A stretch of DNA of 64,000 bases, from the NCBI RefSeq assembly GCF_021495345.1, contig NZ_CP099397.1, positions 3,410,001 through 3,474,000 on the forward strand, given 5' to 3'. The DNA comes from Pseudomonas hydrolytica (GTDB lineage: Bacteria > Pseudomonadota > Gammaproteobacteria > Pseudomonadales > Pseudomonadaceae). Position numbers and translations under genes: made by a program. Of the stretch, positions 9,078 to 17,647 are shown piece after piece; position 1 is the stretch's first letter; every line of letters begins with the position of its first letter. Under the pieces are notes generated by a model that searched no databases, had not been told where the DNA came from, and worked only from the letters and a program-made list of their open reading frames with translations.

Positions 9078-9503
9078 ATGCAACCACGCATCAGTCTGAT
9101 CACCCTGGCCGTCGACGACCTCGAGCGCAGCCTGAGCTTCTATCGCGACGGCCTCGGCCTCCCCAGCGAAGGCATAGTCGGACGTGAGTTCGAACATGGC
9201 GCGATGGCCTTCTTCGACCTGCAAGGCGGGCTGAAACTGGCCCTCTGGCCCAGAACCAGCCTGGCCCACGACAGCGGCCTGCGCTGCCCGGAAAACGCCG
9301 CGGGCGCCTTCTGCCTGGCGCACAACCTGGACAGCCGTGAGGCGGTGGACGCGCTGATGGCGCGCGCCCGCCTGGCCGGTGCGCATATCCGCAAGCCGCC
9401 ACAGGACGCCTTCTGGGGCGGCTACGGTGACTATTTCCAGGACCCTGACGGCCACCTCTGGGAGCTTGCCTACAATCCGCAGCTGCTGGCGGATGCTCGA
9501 TAA
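9078..9503 (+). CDS. VOC family (glyoxalase/bleomycin-resistance fold) protein
   Basis: A 141-aa single-domain vicinal-oxygen-chelate protein. It starts PRISLITLAVDDLERSLSFYRDGLGLP and ends DYFQDPDGHLWELAYNP, the two halves of the beta-alpha-beta-beta-beta fold; GLKLALWPR and the final Glu are typical metal-site positions. The start at 9078 is chosen because the family begins there and CGGAG is present upstream; the upstream open frame adds an unlikely basic leader. Substrate unknown. Confidence 0.8.
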   Translation: MQPRISLITLAVDDLERSLSFYRDGLGLPSEGIVGREFEHGAMAFFDLQGGLKLALWPRTSLAHDSGLRCPENAAGAFCLAHNLDSREAVDALMARARLAGAHIRKPPQDAFWGGYGDYFQDPDGHLWELAYNPQLLADAR

Positions 9504-9563
9504 CGCCGCGGCAGCGCCGTATCCCGCTACAATGGCCGCCCTTTTTTTCTGCCGAGCATCAGC

Positions 9564-10274
9564 ATGAGCGAGCCCACACGCCTGTCCAAACGCGTCATCG
9601 AACTGCTGGGCTGCTCACGGCGCGAAGCCGACCTGTACATCACCGGCGGCTGGATCAGCGTCGATGGCCAGGTGGTCGAGGCACCGCAGTTCAAGGTTGG
9701 CGACCAGCGCGTCGAACTGCTGCCAGGCGCCAACCTCGAGCCGGTGGAGCCGGTCACCCTGCTGGTGCATTGCCCGACCGGCACCAGCGCGGCGCAGTTG
9801 CAGCATCTGCTGGTGCACGAGCGGCATTGGGAAGAGGACCCGCACGCCCGGCGTGTCCTGCATGGACACTTCCTGCGCCAGGAGCAGAGCCTGCCATTGC
9901 AGAACGGTGCCAGCGGTCTGGTGGTGCTCAGCCAAGACTGGCGCGCGCAACGCAAGCTGCGCGAAGACGGTGCCAAGGTGGAGCAGGAATATCTGGTCGA
10001 TGTCGCCGGAGAGCTGCCGGCCAGCGCCCTGGAACGCTTGAAGAAAGGCCTTGTGCACAAGGGCACGCAGTTTCCGCCGTGCAAGGCCAGCTGGCAGAGC
10101 GAACAGCGCCTGCGCTTTGCCCTGAAGAATCCGGCACCCGACCTGCTGCGGCAGATCTGCACGGCGCTGGGCCTGAAGGTGCTGGGCATGAAGCGCATCC
10201 GTATCGGCGGTGTGCCCATGGCCAAGCTGCCAGTCGGGCAATGGCGCTATCTGGGTGACAAGGAACGATTCTGA
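9564..10274 (+). CDS. S4-domain RNA pseudouridine synthase homologue (RsuA/RluF type) lacking the catalytic Asp
   Basis: The 236-aa protein has an N-terminal S4 RNA-binding domain (RLSKRVIELLGCSRREADLYITGGWISVDG, about 6-36) followed by an RsuA-like domain ending LGLKVLGMKRIRIGGVPMAKLPVGQWRYL, the normal family end. Where the family has R-L-D-x-x-T-S-G-L, this protein has P-L-Q-N-G-A-S-G-L (residues 111-119): the catalytic aspartate is Gln113 (CAG at 9900-9902) and the preceding Arg is Pro. It is therefore either inactive as a synthase or uses a different residue. It may act as an RNA-binding protein. A TACAAT hexamer at 9528-9533 is a plausible -10 box. Confidence 0.8.
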   Translation: MSEPTRLSKRVIELLGCSRREADLYITGGWISVDGQVVEAPQFKVGDQRVELLPGANLEPVEPVTLLVHCPTGTSAAQLQHLLVHERHWEEDPHARRVLHGHFLRQEQSLPLQNGASGLVVLSQDWRAQRKLREDGAKVEQEYLVDVAGELPASALERLKKGLVHKGTQFPPCKASWQSEQRLRFALKNPAPDLLRQICTALGLKVLGMKRIRIGGVPMAKLPVGQWRYLGDKERF

Positions 10275-10317
10275 GGCCGTGTTAGGCTGTGTCCGTCACG
10301 CTCTGGAGACCACCATC

Positions 10318-10524
10318 ATGCGTACCCTGCTCTTCACCGCCCTGCTCGCCCTGAGCCTGCCCGGCCTTGCCGCACCGGCGCCCTTCTTTCTCTGGCAGAG
10401 CAAGGTCGACGGCCATCTGACCTGCGCCCAGGTCAGCCCCGGCGATGGCTGGATCGCCTTTACCGGCCCGTTCCGCGACGCCGGCTGCCGGGTGCCGTAC
10501 GACGCACCGGTTCGCAGTCGCTAA
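10318..10524 (+). CDS. Small secreted hypothetical protein
   Basis: A 68-aa product. MRTLLFTALLALSLPGLAAPAP is a good signal peptide, leaving about 47 residues with two cysteines (LTCAQ and DAGCRVPY) that could form a disulfide. ATG at 10318 is preferred over the longer frame because it gives the signal peptide. It ends 9 bases before trmO. Function not recognised. Confidence 0.6.
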   Translation: MRTLLFTALLALSLPGLAAPAPFFLWQSKVDGHLTCAQVSPGDGWIAFTGPFRDAGCRVPYDAPVRSR

Positions 10525-10533
10525 GCCGAAGCC

Positions 10534-11238
10534 ATGCAGCATCTGGTCACCCCGGTCGGTATCGTCCGCTCCTGTTTCAAGGAAAAGTTCGCCATCCCCC
10601 GTCAGCCCCATCTAGCGCCCGCCGCCCGCGGCGTGCTGGAGTTGTTGCCGCCCTTCGATCAGGGCGACGCAGTTCAGGGTCTGCAGCAGGTCAGCCATGT
10701 CTGGCTGCTGTTTCTCTTTCACCAAACGCTGGAAGACAAGCCGCGCCTGAAGGTGCGGCCGCCGCGTCTGGGCGGAAATCAGTCGGTCGGCGTGTTCAGC
10801 ACCCGCGCCACGCACCGGCCCAACGGCATCGGCCAGTCGGTGGTGCGCCTGGAACGGGTCGAGCCGGATCGGCTGTACCTGTCCGGCATCGACCTGCTCG
10901 ACGGCACGCCCGTGCTGGATATCAAGCCCTATGTACCTTATGCCGATGCCGTGGCAGGTGCGCGCAACGACATGGCCGAGGCGCCGCCGCCGCTGATCGC
11001 CGTGGACTGGCAGGACGATGCGCTGGTACAGGCACGCCGGCATGCGTTGCGTTTGGCCGAGCCCCTGGTGGAACTGATCGAACAGTGCCTGGCGCAGGAC
11101 CCGCGCCCGGCTTACCAGCAGCCGCAACCCGAACGGCGTTACGGCGCGCGCTTCTGGGATCTGGACGTGCACTGGCACTACCCCGAGCCTGGGCGCATCC
11201 GCGTGCTGGACTTGCAGCGCGTGGAAGAGACCATCTAG
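10534..11238 (+). CDS. trmO: tRNA (N6-threonylcarbamoyladenosine37-N6)-methyltransferase TrmO (TsaA/VirR fold)
   Basis: Methylates t6A37 in tRNA-Thr using SAM. The 234-aa sequence has the TsaA-like barrel: TPVGIVRSCFKEKFAIPRQP at the start, HVWLLFLFH, then the diagnostic VGVFSTRATHRPNGIGQSVVRL and LDGTPVLDIKPYVPYAD motifs. The C-terminal part (VHWHYPEPGRIRVLDLQRVEE) is the extension found in proteobacterial TrmO. Gene length matches the E. coli protein (about 235 aa). Confidence 0.93.
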   Translation: MQHLVTPVGIVRSCFKEKFAIPRQPHLAPAARGVLELLPPFDQGDAVQGLQQVSHVWLLFLFHQTLEDKPRLKVRPPRLGGNQSVGVFSTRATHRPNGIGQSVVRLERVEPDRLYLSGIDLLDGTPVLDIKPYVPYADAVAGARNDMAEAPPPLIAVDWQDDALVQARRHALRLAEPLVELIEQCLAQDPRPAYQQPQPERRYGARFWDLDVHWHYPEPGRIRVLDLQRVEETI

Positions 11239-11420
11239 GTTCTCTGCAAGGTTCGCGGCTAAATGCGGTGCAGGTGTCTACCCGCGTCGTTGCCGCGCCC
11301 CCGCGACACCCTACGAGGGTCTGGCACATGGCTGATCATTCTGGCCGGCAATGATGCCTGCGCGCTCCCGTCTTCGGCCCTAGGGTGATGGCCTGATCAG
11401 CCAACCCCGAGGTCTTCTCC

Positions 11421-12194
11421 ATGCATCCGTACTTTTCCCTTGTCGGGCGCACCGCCCTGGTCACCGGCGGTACCAGCGGCATCGGCCTGATGATCGCCAA
11501 GGCTTTCGTCGAGGCTGGCGCCCATGTCTATGTCTGCGCCCGCGATGGCGAAGCCTGCGCGCAGACCGCCGCCGAACTCTCGGCCCTGGGTCGGTGCACC
11601 GGCATCGCCGCCAACCTGGCCAGCGAGGAAGGCGTGCAGGCCCTGGCGCGCGAGCTGGGCGAGCGCCTCGAGCGCCTGGACATTCTGGTCAACAACGCCG
11701 GCACCACCTGGGGCGCGCCGCTGGAAAGCTACCCGGCCAAGGGCTGGGAGAAGGTCATGCAGCTCAACGTCACCTCGGTGTTCGGCTGCATCCAGCAATT
11801 GCTGCCGCTGCTGCGCAGGGCCGGCTCGGCCGAATGCCCGGCGCGGGTGATCAATATCGGCTCGGTGGCCGGCATCAGCGCCATGGGCGAGCAGGCCTAC
11901 GCCTACGGGCCGAGCAAGGCGGCGCTGCACCAGCTGTCGCGCATGCTGGCCAAGGAACTGGTGGGCGAGCACATCAACGTCAACGTGATCGCACCGGGGC
12001 GTTTTCCGAGCAAGATGACGCGCTTCATCGCCGAGGACGAAGCAGCGCTGGCCGCCGACACGGCGCTGATTCCGATGAAACGCTGGGGCCGCGAGGACGA
12101 GATGGCCGCCCTGGCACTGACCCTGGCCGGCAGCGCCGGGGCCTATATGACCGGCGCCATCATCCCCATCGACGGCGGCTTTCACCTGGGTTGA
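11421..12194 (+). CDS. rhlG: Short-chain dehydrogenase, RhlG type (NADPH-dependent beta-ketoacyl reductase)
   Basis: A 257-aa SDR with the cofactor motif VTGGTSGIG (about 14-22), NNAG, and the catalytic Tyr and Lys in AYGPSKAAL, ending in MTGAIIPIDGGFHLG. The start MHPYFSLVGRTALVTGG and the long stretch from ESYPAKGWEKVMQLNV to HINVNVIAPGRFPS agree closely with what I recall of P. aeruginosa RhlG, an NADPH-dependent beta-ketoacyl reductase once linked to rhamnolipid precursors. No rhlA or rhlB is nearby, so a rhamnolipid role here is not supported. Confidence 0.85.
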   Translation: MHPYFSLVGRTALVTGGTSGIGLMIAKAFVEAGAHVYVCARDGEACAQTAAELSALGRCTGIAANLASEEGVQALARELGERLERLDILVNNAGTTWGAPLESYPAKGWEKVMQLNVTSVFGCIQQLLPLLRRAGSAECPARVINIGSVAGISAMGEQAYAYGPSKAALHQLSRMLAKELVGEHINVNVIAPGRFPSKMTRFIAEDEAALAADTALIPMKRWGREDEMAALALTLAGSAGAYMTGAIIPIDGGFHLG

Positions 12195-12205
12195 GGGAGA
12201 TGCAG

Positions 12206-12508
12206 TCAGCGTGACGGATTGAGCGCCAGCAGGTCGGCCTCGATGGCCTCCTGGCTCTCGATCAGCGGTTCCACCAGCGGCCGGCTGGCGAGGAAATGCG
12301 GCGTGCGCATATGCGCCTCGAAGGCCGCCTCGTCGACGTAGACCTCGTACAGCCAGACCAGGTCCGCGTCGCTGCGGTCGCGCAGCACGTCGAAGGTCAG
12401 ACAGCCCGGCTCGTCGCGCACCGAGGCGGCGGCGTTGACGCGCATGGCGTCCATGAAGGCATCGCAGGCACCCGGCTTGAGGCGGGTCTTGAGCAGAAGG
12501 CCGTACAC
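12206..12508 (-). CDS. Antibiotic-biosynthesis-monooxygenase (ABM) domain protein
   Basis: A 100-aa ABM/ferredoxin-like fold protein: YGLLLKTRLKPGACDAFMDAM, then EPGCLTFDVLRDRSDADLVWLYEVYVDEAAFEAHMRTPHF, the standard pattern of quinol monooxygenases (YgiN) and LsrG-like enzymes. It is divergent from a VOC gene 62 bp away, with two dyad elements between them. This pairing suggests breakdown of an aromatic or dicarbonyl compound under a shared regulator, but the substrate is unknown. Confidence 0.8.
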   Translation of the reverse strand: MYGLLLKTRLKPGACDAFMDAMRVNAAASVRDEPGCLTFDVLRDRSDADLVWLYEVYVDEAAFEAHMRTPHFLASRPLVEPLIESQEAIEADLLALNPSR

Positions 12509-12522
12509 AGCACACTCCTTTA

Positions 12523-12561
12523 TGTCTTATATTGAAAGACAAATTGTATACAAAATAGGAG
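12523..12561. promoter_or_regulatory. Divergent promoter with two dyads (GntR-like operator candidate)
   Basis: Two inverted repeats lie back to back in the 62-bp space between the ABM and VOC genes: TGTCTT-N7-AAGACA at 12523-12541 and the perfect 10-bp palindrome TTGTATACAA at 12544-12553. The TTGTATACAA shape is common among operators of GntR-family (FadR/VanR) repressors. AGGAG at 12557-12561 is the ribosome site of the rightward gene. No regulator gene is adjacent. Confidence 0.5.
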
Positions 12562-12570
12562 TGCACGCAC

Positions 12571-12981
12571 ATGCTCGACCGTCCGTCCCGTCTCAACGGC
12601 CTGCGCCACCTGGCTCTGCTGGTGCCCAACCTGGAGGAGTGCGAGCGCTTCTACGTGGAGGTGCTGGGCATGCAGGTGCTGCACCGCGCCAACGAGGATC
12701 TGGTCTATCTGACCTGCGGCAACGACAACCTCTCCCTCGGCCGCGCCTATGCCGAGAGTCACGGCGTGCCGCTGGTCGATCATTACGGCTTCATCGTCGA
12801 CAGCGTCGAGGAGCTGGAGGCCTGGTACCACTACCTCCAGGCGCGTGGGGTGACGTTGCTGGATCGCCCCTTCGATCACGGCGACGGGGCGCGCAGCTTC
12901 CATCTGCTCGACCCGGCCGGCAACAAGGTGCAGCCGCTGTACCACCCCGCGCTATCGGGACAACGCTTCAGCCAGCGGTAA
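12571..12981 (+). CDS. VOC family dioxygenase/glyoxalase-like protein
   Basis: 136 aa, start fixed by AGGAG 9 bases upstream. It opens LNGLRHLALLVPNLEECERFYVEVLGM, where the His of RHLAL is the first metal-ligand position of VOC enzymes. It ends GARSFHLLDPAGNKVQPLYHP, where Gln or His replaces the more usual Glu ligand. A VOC metalloenzyme (glyoxalase, extradiol dioxygenase or resistance protein). Divergent from the ABM gene and probably co-regulated with it. Confidence 0.75.
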   Translation: MLDRPSRLNGLRHLALLVPNLEECERFYVEVLGMQVLHRANEDLVYLTCGNDNLSLGRAYAESHGVPLVDHYGFIVDSVEELEAWYHYLQARGVTLLDRPFDHGDGARSFHLLDPAGNKVQPLYHPALSGQRFSQR

Positions 12982-13084
12982 CCAGGAGCAGCGCTGCGCA
13001 GGGCGCGCCGCGCGCACCAGGTACACAGGGGACATTCCGCAAAACGGTTGCGGTGGTCAGCCCGATCGCCAACACCGGAGGTTT

Positions 13085-13106
13085 GGTGCGCACGGCGCAC
13101 CCTACG
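13085..13106. repeat. REP-like inverted repeat (GGTGCGCA..GCGCACC family)
   Basis: GGTGCGCACGGCGCACC followed by CTACG. The same unit occurs at 18636-18655 and twice at 35578-35641. Here the repeat's CTA provides the TAG stop codon of the chemoreceptor gene. Confidence 0.7.
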
Positions 13107-15054
13107 TGCGGAACTGCCGCACCAGCTCCTGCAGCTCCCCGCCCAGGCGCGCCAGTTCGGCGCTGGAGGCGGCGGTCTGCTCGGTGGCGGCGGCGCTCTG
13201 CTCGCCGATGTCGCGCACGCGGGTCACGCTTTCGTTGATCGCCTCGGCCACCGCGCTCTGCTCCTCGGCGGCGGCGGCGATCTGCTGGTTCATCTGCTCG
13301 ATGGTGCTCACCGCCTGCGTGATGCGTCCCAGCGCATCGCCCGCCTCGCCCGCCAGCTCGACGGTGCGGCGAGTCAGCTCGCGGCTGCTGTCCATCTGCT
13401 GCACGGCGCCCTTGGCCATGCGCTGCAGACCGGCGATCAGGCTCTCGATCTCTTCGGTGCTGTCCTGGGCCCGCTTGGCCAGCGCCCGCACCTCGTCGGC
13501 GACCACGGCGAAGCCGCGGCCCTGCTCACCCGCCCGCGCGGCTTCGATGGCGGCGTTGAGCGCCAGCAGGTTGGTCTGCTCGGCGACGTTGCGGATCACT
13601 TCCAGGACGCTGCCGATACGCGCGCTCTCCTGGTTCAGCGCAGCGATGGCCTCGGCCGACTGTTCCACCTCGCTGGCCAGGCTGTCGATCTGATCCACTG
13701 CCTGCTGCACCACGCGATTGCCCTGCTGCGCCTCCAGATCGGCGTCGCGTGCGGCCAGCGAGGCCTGCTCGGCGTTCTGCGCCACCTCCTGCACGGTGGC
13801 GGCCATCTGGTGCATGGCGGTGGCGGTCTGTTCGGTTTCCAGCTTCTGCGTCTGCACACCGGCACTGGTCTGCGCGGTGATGGCCGACAGCTGCTCGGCA
13901 GCGGCGGCGATCTGCCCGACGCCGCCACCGATACGGCCGACCAGGTTGCGTAGGCTGAGGGTCATGTCCTGCATGGCGGCAAACAACTGGCCGACCTCGT
14001 CGCTGCGCTGCTGGGGAATGTCCTGACTCAGATCGCCACTGGCGATGCGCTGGGCGAAGCTGACGCTCTGGCGCAGCGGCACAACGATCAGGCGGGTGAT
14101 CAGCAGGGCTGCGCACAGGCCCAGCACCACCGCTGCGGCGCCCATGATGCCGAGCATCACCAAGGCGCGTTGACTGTCGTCGAGCATGCCCTGCTCGGCC
14201 GCGGCCTGGGCGGCTTCGGCCAGGTCCACCACGGAACGCGCGCGTTCGATCATGGCGTTTTCCGTCGCCTGGTTCTGCTCACGCAGCTGCTGGTAGTAGA
14301 GGAACGAGCGCTGGTACAGGGTCAGCGCCTGCAAGGCGGTGTCGATGGCGCCTTTCTGGTCGTCGTTGAGCCATACCATCAGGCTGCGGGCCACGGTCTG
14401 CAGGTCTTCGCTGACGTACTCCCACTCCTCCAGCGCCTCGGCCGAACCGTCGATGATGTACAGGCTTTCATGACCACGCAGGTCGAGCATGCGCTTGCTC
14501 AGACCGGAGGCGGTCTCGGCCAGGGTCAGCGGATCGCTGCCACGCAGGCGGTCGCCCTGCAGACGCAGCTCGCGCACGGCGTCGTACATGTCCAGTTCGA
14601 TCACCTCGAACTGGTCGCGGGTTTCCGCGGCGGCGGCGCGCATGTCGCGGCGCGCCTCGCGCGCCTTGTCCTGCTGCTCGACATAGTTGTCGAACTGCTT
14701 GAGGTACTCGGCCACGGCCTGCTGCATGGTCTGATTGCGCGAGCTGGCGCCCGAACCGTTCTGCGCGAGCTGGTCGAGCAGTCCCTGCACCTGAAGCAGG
14801 CTGGCCCGCACGCGCTCCGCGCTCTGCGGGGTCTGCTCGATGGCGAAACTGCGTTCCAGGCGGCGGGCCTGGAGAATCTCCTGGTTGACCTGTGCCAGCT
14901 GGCCGACCTGGGCGTGCCCCTGCAGCACGGCTTGCACGGCAAGAAAGCCGCTGCCGGTCATGGCTGCGGTGAGCAGCAATACCAGACCGAAGCCGATGAA
15001 GAGTTTCTTGCCAACGGCAAGGTTGGCGAACAGACGTGCGGCAGGTTCAAACAT
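13102..15054 (-). CDS. Methyl-accepting chemotaxis protein, HBM-type sensor
   Basis: A 650-aa transmembrane chemoreceptor. TM1 is about residues 16-40 and TM2 about 295-318 ([21 protein letters not shown]). The roughly 250-residue periplasmic part is all helical with an early RRLERSF motif and HESLYIIDG later, as in helical bimodular (HBM) ligand domains that bind organic acids in Pseudomonas. HAMP follows ([22 protein letters not shown]), then the signalling domain with the hairpin tip [19 protein letters not shown]. It ends at RQFRT without a CheR-tethering pentapeptide. ATG 15054 (MFEPAARLF) is chosen with GGAG 8 bases upstream; the longer frame has no support. The ligand is unknown. Confidence 0.88.
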   Translation of the reverse strand: MFEPAARLFANLAVGKKLFIGFGLVLLLTAAMTGSGFLAVQAVLQGHAQVGQLAQVNQEILQARRLERSFAIEQTPQSAERVRASLLQVQGLLDQLAQNGSGASSRNQTMQQAVAEYLKQFDNYVEQQDKAREARRDMRAAAAETRDQFEVIELDMYDAVRELRLQGDRLRGSDPLTLAETASGLSKRMLDLRGHESLYIIDGSAEALEEWEYVSEDLQTVARSLMVWLNDDQKGAIDTALQALTLYQRSFLYYQQLREQNQATENAMIERARSVVDLAEAAQAAAEQGMLDDSQRALVMLGIMGAAAVVLGLCAALLITRLIVVPLRQSVSFAQRIASGDLSQDIPQQRSDEVGQLFAAMQDMTLSLRNLVGRIGGGVGQIAAAAEQLSAITAQTSAGVQTQKLETEQTATAMHQMAATVQEVAQNAEQASLAARDADLEAQQGNRVVQQAVDQIDSLASEVEQSAEAIAALNQESARIGSVLEVIRNVAEQTNLLALNAAIEAARAGEQGRGFAVVADEVRALAKRAQDSTEEIESLIAGLQRMAKGAVQQMDSSRELTRRTVELAGEAGDALGRITQAVSTIEQMNQQIAAAAEEQSAVAEAINESVTRVRDIGEQSAAATEQTAASSAELARLGGELQELVRQFRT

Positions 15055-15295
15055 AGGGGCAACTCCAGGGTTCTTCTTATAGGACCGCACCTCGTGAGCG
15101 CAGCCTGGTCGGAAGGCAACGCAACTGCTGTGCCAAACCGAAACCCAGGTATCGGCAGGAGGGGCACCCTGCTTGAGTACTGGCAATTCGCCAATTCGCT
15201 TCTTTGAGCATAGCCGCTGCCGGACGATGACCCGGCCCCGCTCGGCAACTATCCGCTTATTGACGCCGAATTACTGGCGAATTTTCGCCGCCCAC

Positions 15296-15328
15296 AAAAA
15301 AGGCGCAGCCCCTCGCGGAGCTGCGCCT
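15296..15328 (-). terminator. Rho-independent terminator after the NSS transporter gene
   Basis: On the minus strand GGCGCAGC and GCTGCGCC arms form a stem at 15302-15328, followed by six T (15301-15296). It ends transcription leaving the NSS transporter gene and so probably the tyrosine catabolic cluster. Confidence 0.85.
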
Positions 15329-15344
15329 CGATCTGCCGCCAGAC

Positions 15345-16805
15345 TCAGCGACCGGCCAGCACCGGCACCACGCGTGGCCGCAGCACCTCGCCGGCGACCG
15401 TCAGCAGGCCGATGGCGCCGGCGATCCAGTACCACTGCGCCACCGGATCGAACAGCAGCCAGCCCAGGGCGTGGAGGAACACCACCATGATCAGCACCGG
15501 GCTGACGTAACGCACCATGAACAGCCACAGCGCATAACCCAGCGGCGGCAGGTCCAGCTCGTCGCGCATGATCTCGCGATTGAGCACGTAGCCGGCGAGG
15601 ATCGCCATGCAGATTCCGCCCAGCGGCATCATCCAGCGCGAGGTCAGGTAGTCCAGCCAGTCGAAGACGTTCTTGCCCAGCGGCGTCCAGCCGGCCAGCA
15701 GGTTGAACGACAGCATGGCCAGCAGGCTGATGACCAGCAGCACGGCACCGGCCAAGGCAGCGGACTTCAGACGGCTGATACCGTGTTTTTCGTTCAGGTA
15801 GGCGACGGTGGCCTCGATCATGGAGATGGCCGAGGTCAGCGCGGCGATCGACACCATGGCGAAGAACAGCACGCCGAAGGCGGTGCCCAGCGGCATCTGC
15901 TGGAAGGCCAGCGGCAGGCTCATGAAGATCAGCCCCGGCCCTGCGCCCGGGCTCATGCCATTGGCGAAGATGATCGGGAAGATCGCCAGCCCCGCCAGCA
16001 GCGCCACGCAGGTGTCGCAGATCGCCACGAGAAAGGTGGTGCGTGCGATGGACTGGCCGTCGGGGATGTAGGAGCCGTAGGTGAGGATGGCGCCCGAGGC
16101 CAGGCTGAGGGTGAAGAAGGCATGGCCCAATGCGGCCAGCAACGCCTCGCCGGTGATCTTCGAGGCATCGAAATGGAACAGGAAGTCGAACCCGGCGTGG
16201 AAGCTACCGCTGGTGAAGGCGTAGCCGACCAGCACGATCAGCATCAGCGCCAGCCCCGGCATCATCCAGCGCACGGCGTTCTCGATGCCCTGCTGCACGC
16301 CCTTGGCCACGATCCACAGGGTCAGCAGCGCCACCAGCACACTCCAGCCGCCGAGCTGCCAGGGGTTGGCGTTGTGCGCCTCGAACACCCCGCCGAGCGC
16401 CTCGACGCTGGTGGCGGCCAGCGAGCCGTCGAGCATCTTCCAGGTGTAGGCGAAGGCCCAGCCGGCCACCACCACGTAGAAACACAGGATCATGAAACCG
16501 GCGAGCATGGCCATGCCGCCGACCGCCTTCCACAGCGGGTTGCCCTGGTTCTCGCGTACCACCCGGCCGATAGCATCGATGGGGCTGCCGCGGCCGCGGC
16601 GGCCGATGGCGATCTCGGTCATCATCACCGGAATGCCGATGGCCAGGATGCACGCCAGGTACATCAGCACGAAGGCGCCGCCGCCGTACTCGCCGGTGAT
16701 GTAGGGGAACTTCCAGATATTGCCCAGGCCCACGGCCGAGCCGGTTGCAGCGAGGATGAAGCCCCAGCGCGAGAGCCAGAGGTTCTTGGGTTTTTCACGG
16801 GTCAT
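15345..16805 (-). CDS. Sodium-dependent amino-acid transporter, NSS/SNF family
   Basis: 486 aa with about 12 hydrophobic helices. The N-terminal signature WGFILAATGSAVGLGNIWKFPYI, with the unwound GSAVGLGN segment that binds Na+ and substrate, is diagnostic for the neurotransmitter:sodium symporter family (LeuT, TnaT, Tyt1). It lies 121 bp downstream of maiA on the same strand and before a shared terminator, so an inferred role is uptake of tyrosine or another aromatic amino acid to feed the catabolic operon. Bacterial Tyt1 is a known tyrosine member. Confidence 0.9.
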   Translation of the reverse strand: MTREKPKNLWLSRWGFILAATGSAVGLGNIWKFPYITGEYGGGAFVLMYLACILAIGIPVMMTEIAIGRRGRGSPIDAIGRVVRENQGNPLWKAVGGMAMLAGFMILCFYVVVAGWAFAYTWKMLDGSLAATSVEALGGVFEAHNANPWQLGGWSVLVALLTLWIVAKGVQQGIENAVRWMMPGLALMLIVLVGYAFTSGSFHAGFDFLFHFDASKITGEALLAALGHAFFTLSLASGAILTYGSYIPDGQSIARTTFLVAICDTCVALLAGLAIFPIIFANGMSPGAGPGLIFMSLPLAFQQMPLGTAFGVLFFAMVSIAALTSAISMIEATVAYLNEKHGISRLKSAALAGAVLLVISLLAMLSFNLLAGWTPLGKNVFDWLDYLTSRWMMPLGGICMAILAGYVLNREIMRDELDLPPLGYALWLFMVRYVSPVLIMVVFLHALGWLLFDPVAQWYWIAGAIGLLTVAGEVLRPRVVPVLAGR

Positions 16806-16926
16806 GCGTCACCTGTTTGTTTTTATCTGTGACGAGAATCGGACCCGCCGCGCTTGTGGCGCAGCGGAATGCAAGGCTTTTATCGGGCCGGGTTCGCCTG
16901 GGCTCGGTGGGCGAAGCCAACCGGGC

Positions 16927-17577
16927 TCACTGAGCGTCGGGCTGCACCTCCGGCGCGGCCTGTTGGAAGGCCTGCAGGGGTTCGCAGCGCGCCGCCAGGG
17001 CGAGAATGCGTGGGTACGCGGCAAGGTCACAGTTAAAACGCCGCGCATTATACAGCTGCGGGATCAGACAGGCTTCCAGATATCCCGGCCGCTCGCCAAG
17101 CGACAGACGACCGTCGAAGGCCGCCAGCCCCTCTTCCACCGCCGCCAGGCCGAGGCCGACCCAGTGCCTGTACCAGGCGTTCTTCGCCTCGTCGGAGGCG
17201 CCCAGCTCGCTGGACAGGTACTGCAGCACGCGCAGGTTGTTCAGCGGATGCACATCGCAGGCGATGTGCAGCGCCAGCGCCCGCACCTGGGCGCGCTCGG
17301 CCGGATCGGCCGGCAGCAGCGCCGGTACCGGGAAGATTTCCTCGAGGTATTCGATGATCGCCAGGGACTGGGCGATGCGTACGCCGCCGTTCTCCTCGTC
17401 CACCAGCAGCGGCAGCAGCCCCTGCGGGTTCAACGCGCGGTAGTCGGCGCCGTGCTGCTGCCCGCCATCCTTGACCAGGTGCACCGGCACCTGCTGGTAA
17501 GCCAGGCCCTTGAGGTTCAGGGCGATACGCACGCGGTAGGCGGCGCTGGAGCGCCAGTAGCCATAGAGTTTCAGCAT
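16927..17577 (-). CDS. maiA: Maleylacetoacetate isomerase
   Basis: Glutathione-dependent (zeta-class GST) isomerase converting maleylacetoacetate to fumarylacetoacetate in tyrosine breakdown. The 216-aa protein starts LKLYGYWRSSAAYRVRIALNLKG, where SSAAYRVR carries the active-site Ser/Ser/Arg of the zeta class, continues NPQGLLPLLVDE and AIIEYLEE (glutathione site), and ends with the all-helical GST domain (CDVHPLNNLRVLQYL). It is downstream of fahA in the same direction, with a REP-like element in between. Confidence 0.93.
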   Translation of the reverse strand: MLKLYGYWRSSAAYRVRIALNLKGLAYQQVPVHLVKDGGQQHGADYRALNPQGLLPLLVDEENGGVRIAQSLAIIEYLEEIFPVPALLPADPAERAQVRALALHIACDVHPLNNLRVLQYLSSELGASDEAKNAWYRHWVGLGLAAVEEGLAAFDGRLSLGERPGYLEACLIPQLYNARRFNCDLAAYPRILALAARCEPLQAFQQAAPEVQPDAQ

Positions 17578-17589
17578 CGATCATCCCCC

Positions 17590-17647
17590 GTAGCCCGGAT
17601 GCAATCCGGGGCTGGCCTGGGAATTTCCCGGATTTCATCCGGGCTAC
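17590..17647. repeat. REP-like paired inverted repeat (GTAGCCCGGATG family), within the tyrosine operon
   Basis: GTAGCCCGGATGCAATCCGGG at the left end faces CCCGGATTTCATCCGGGCTAC at the right, giving a large hairpin of BIME type between maiA and fahA. Its right end overlaps fahA so that the repeat supplies the TAG stop. The same family occurs at 24896-24953. In mRNA it could shield upstream fahA/hmgA/hpd message from 3' exonucleases and lower maiA expression (inference). Confidence 0.75.
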
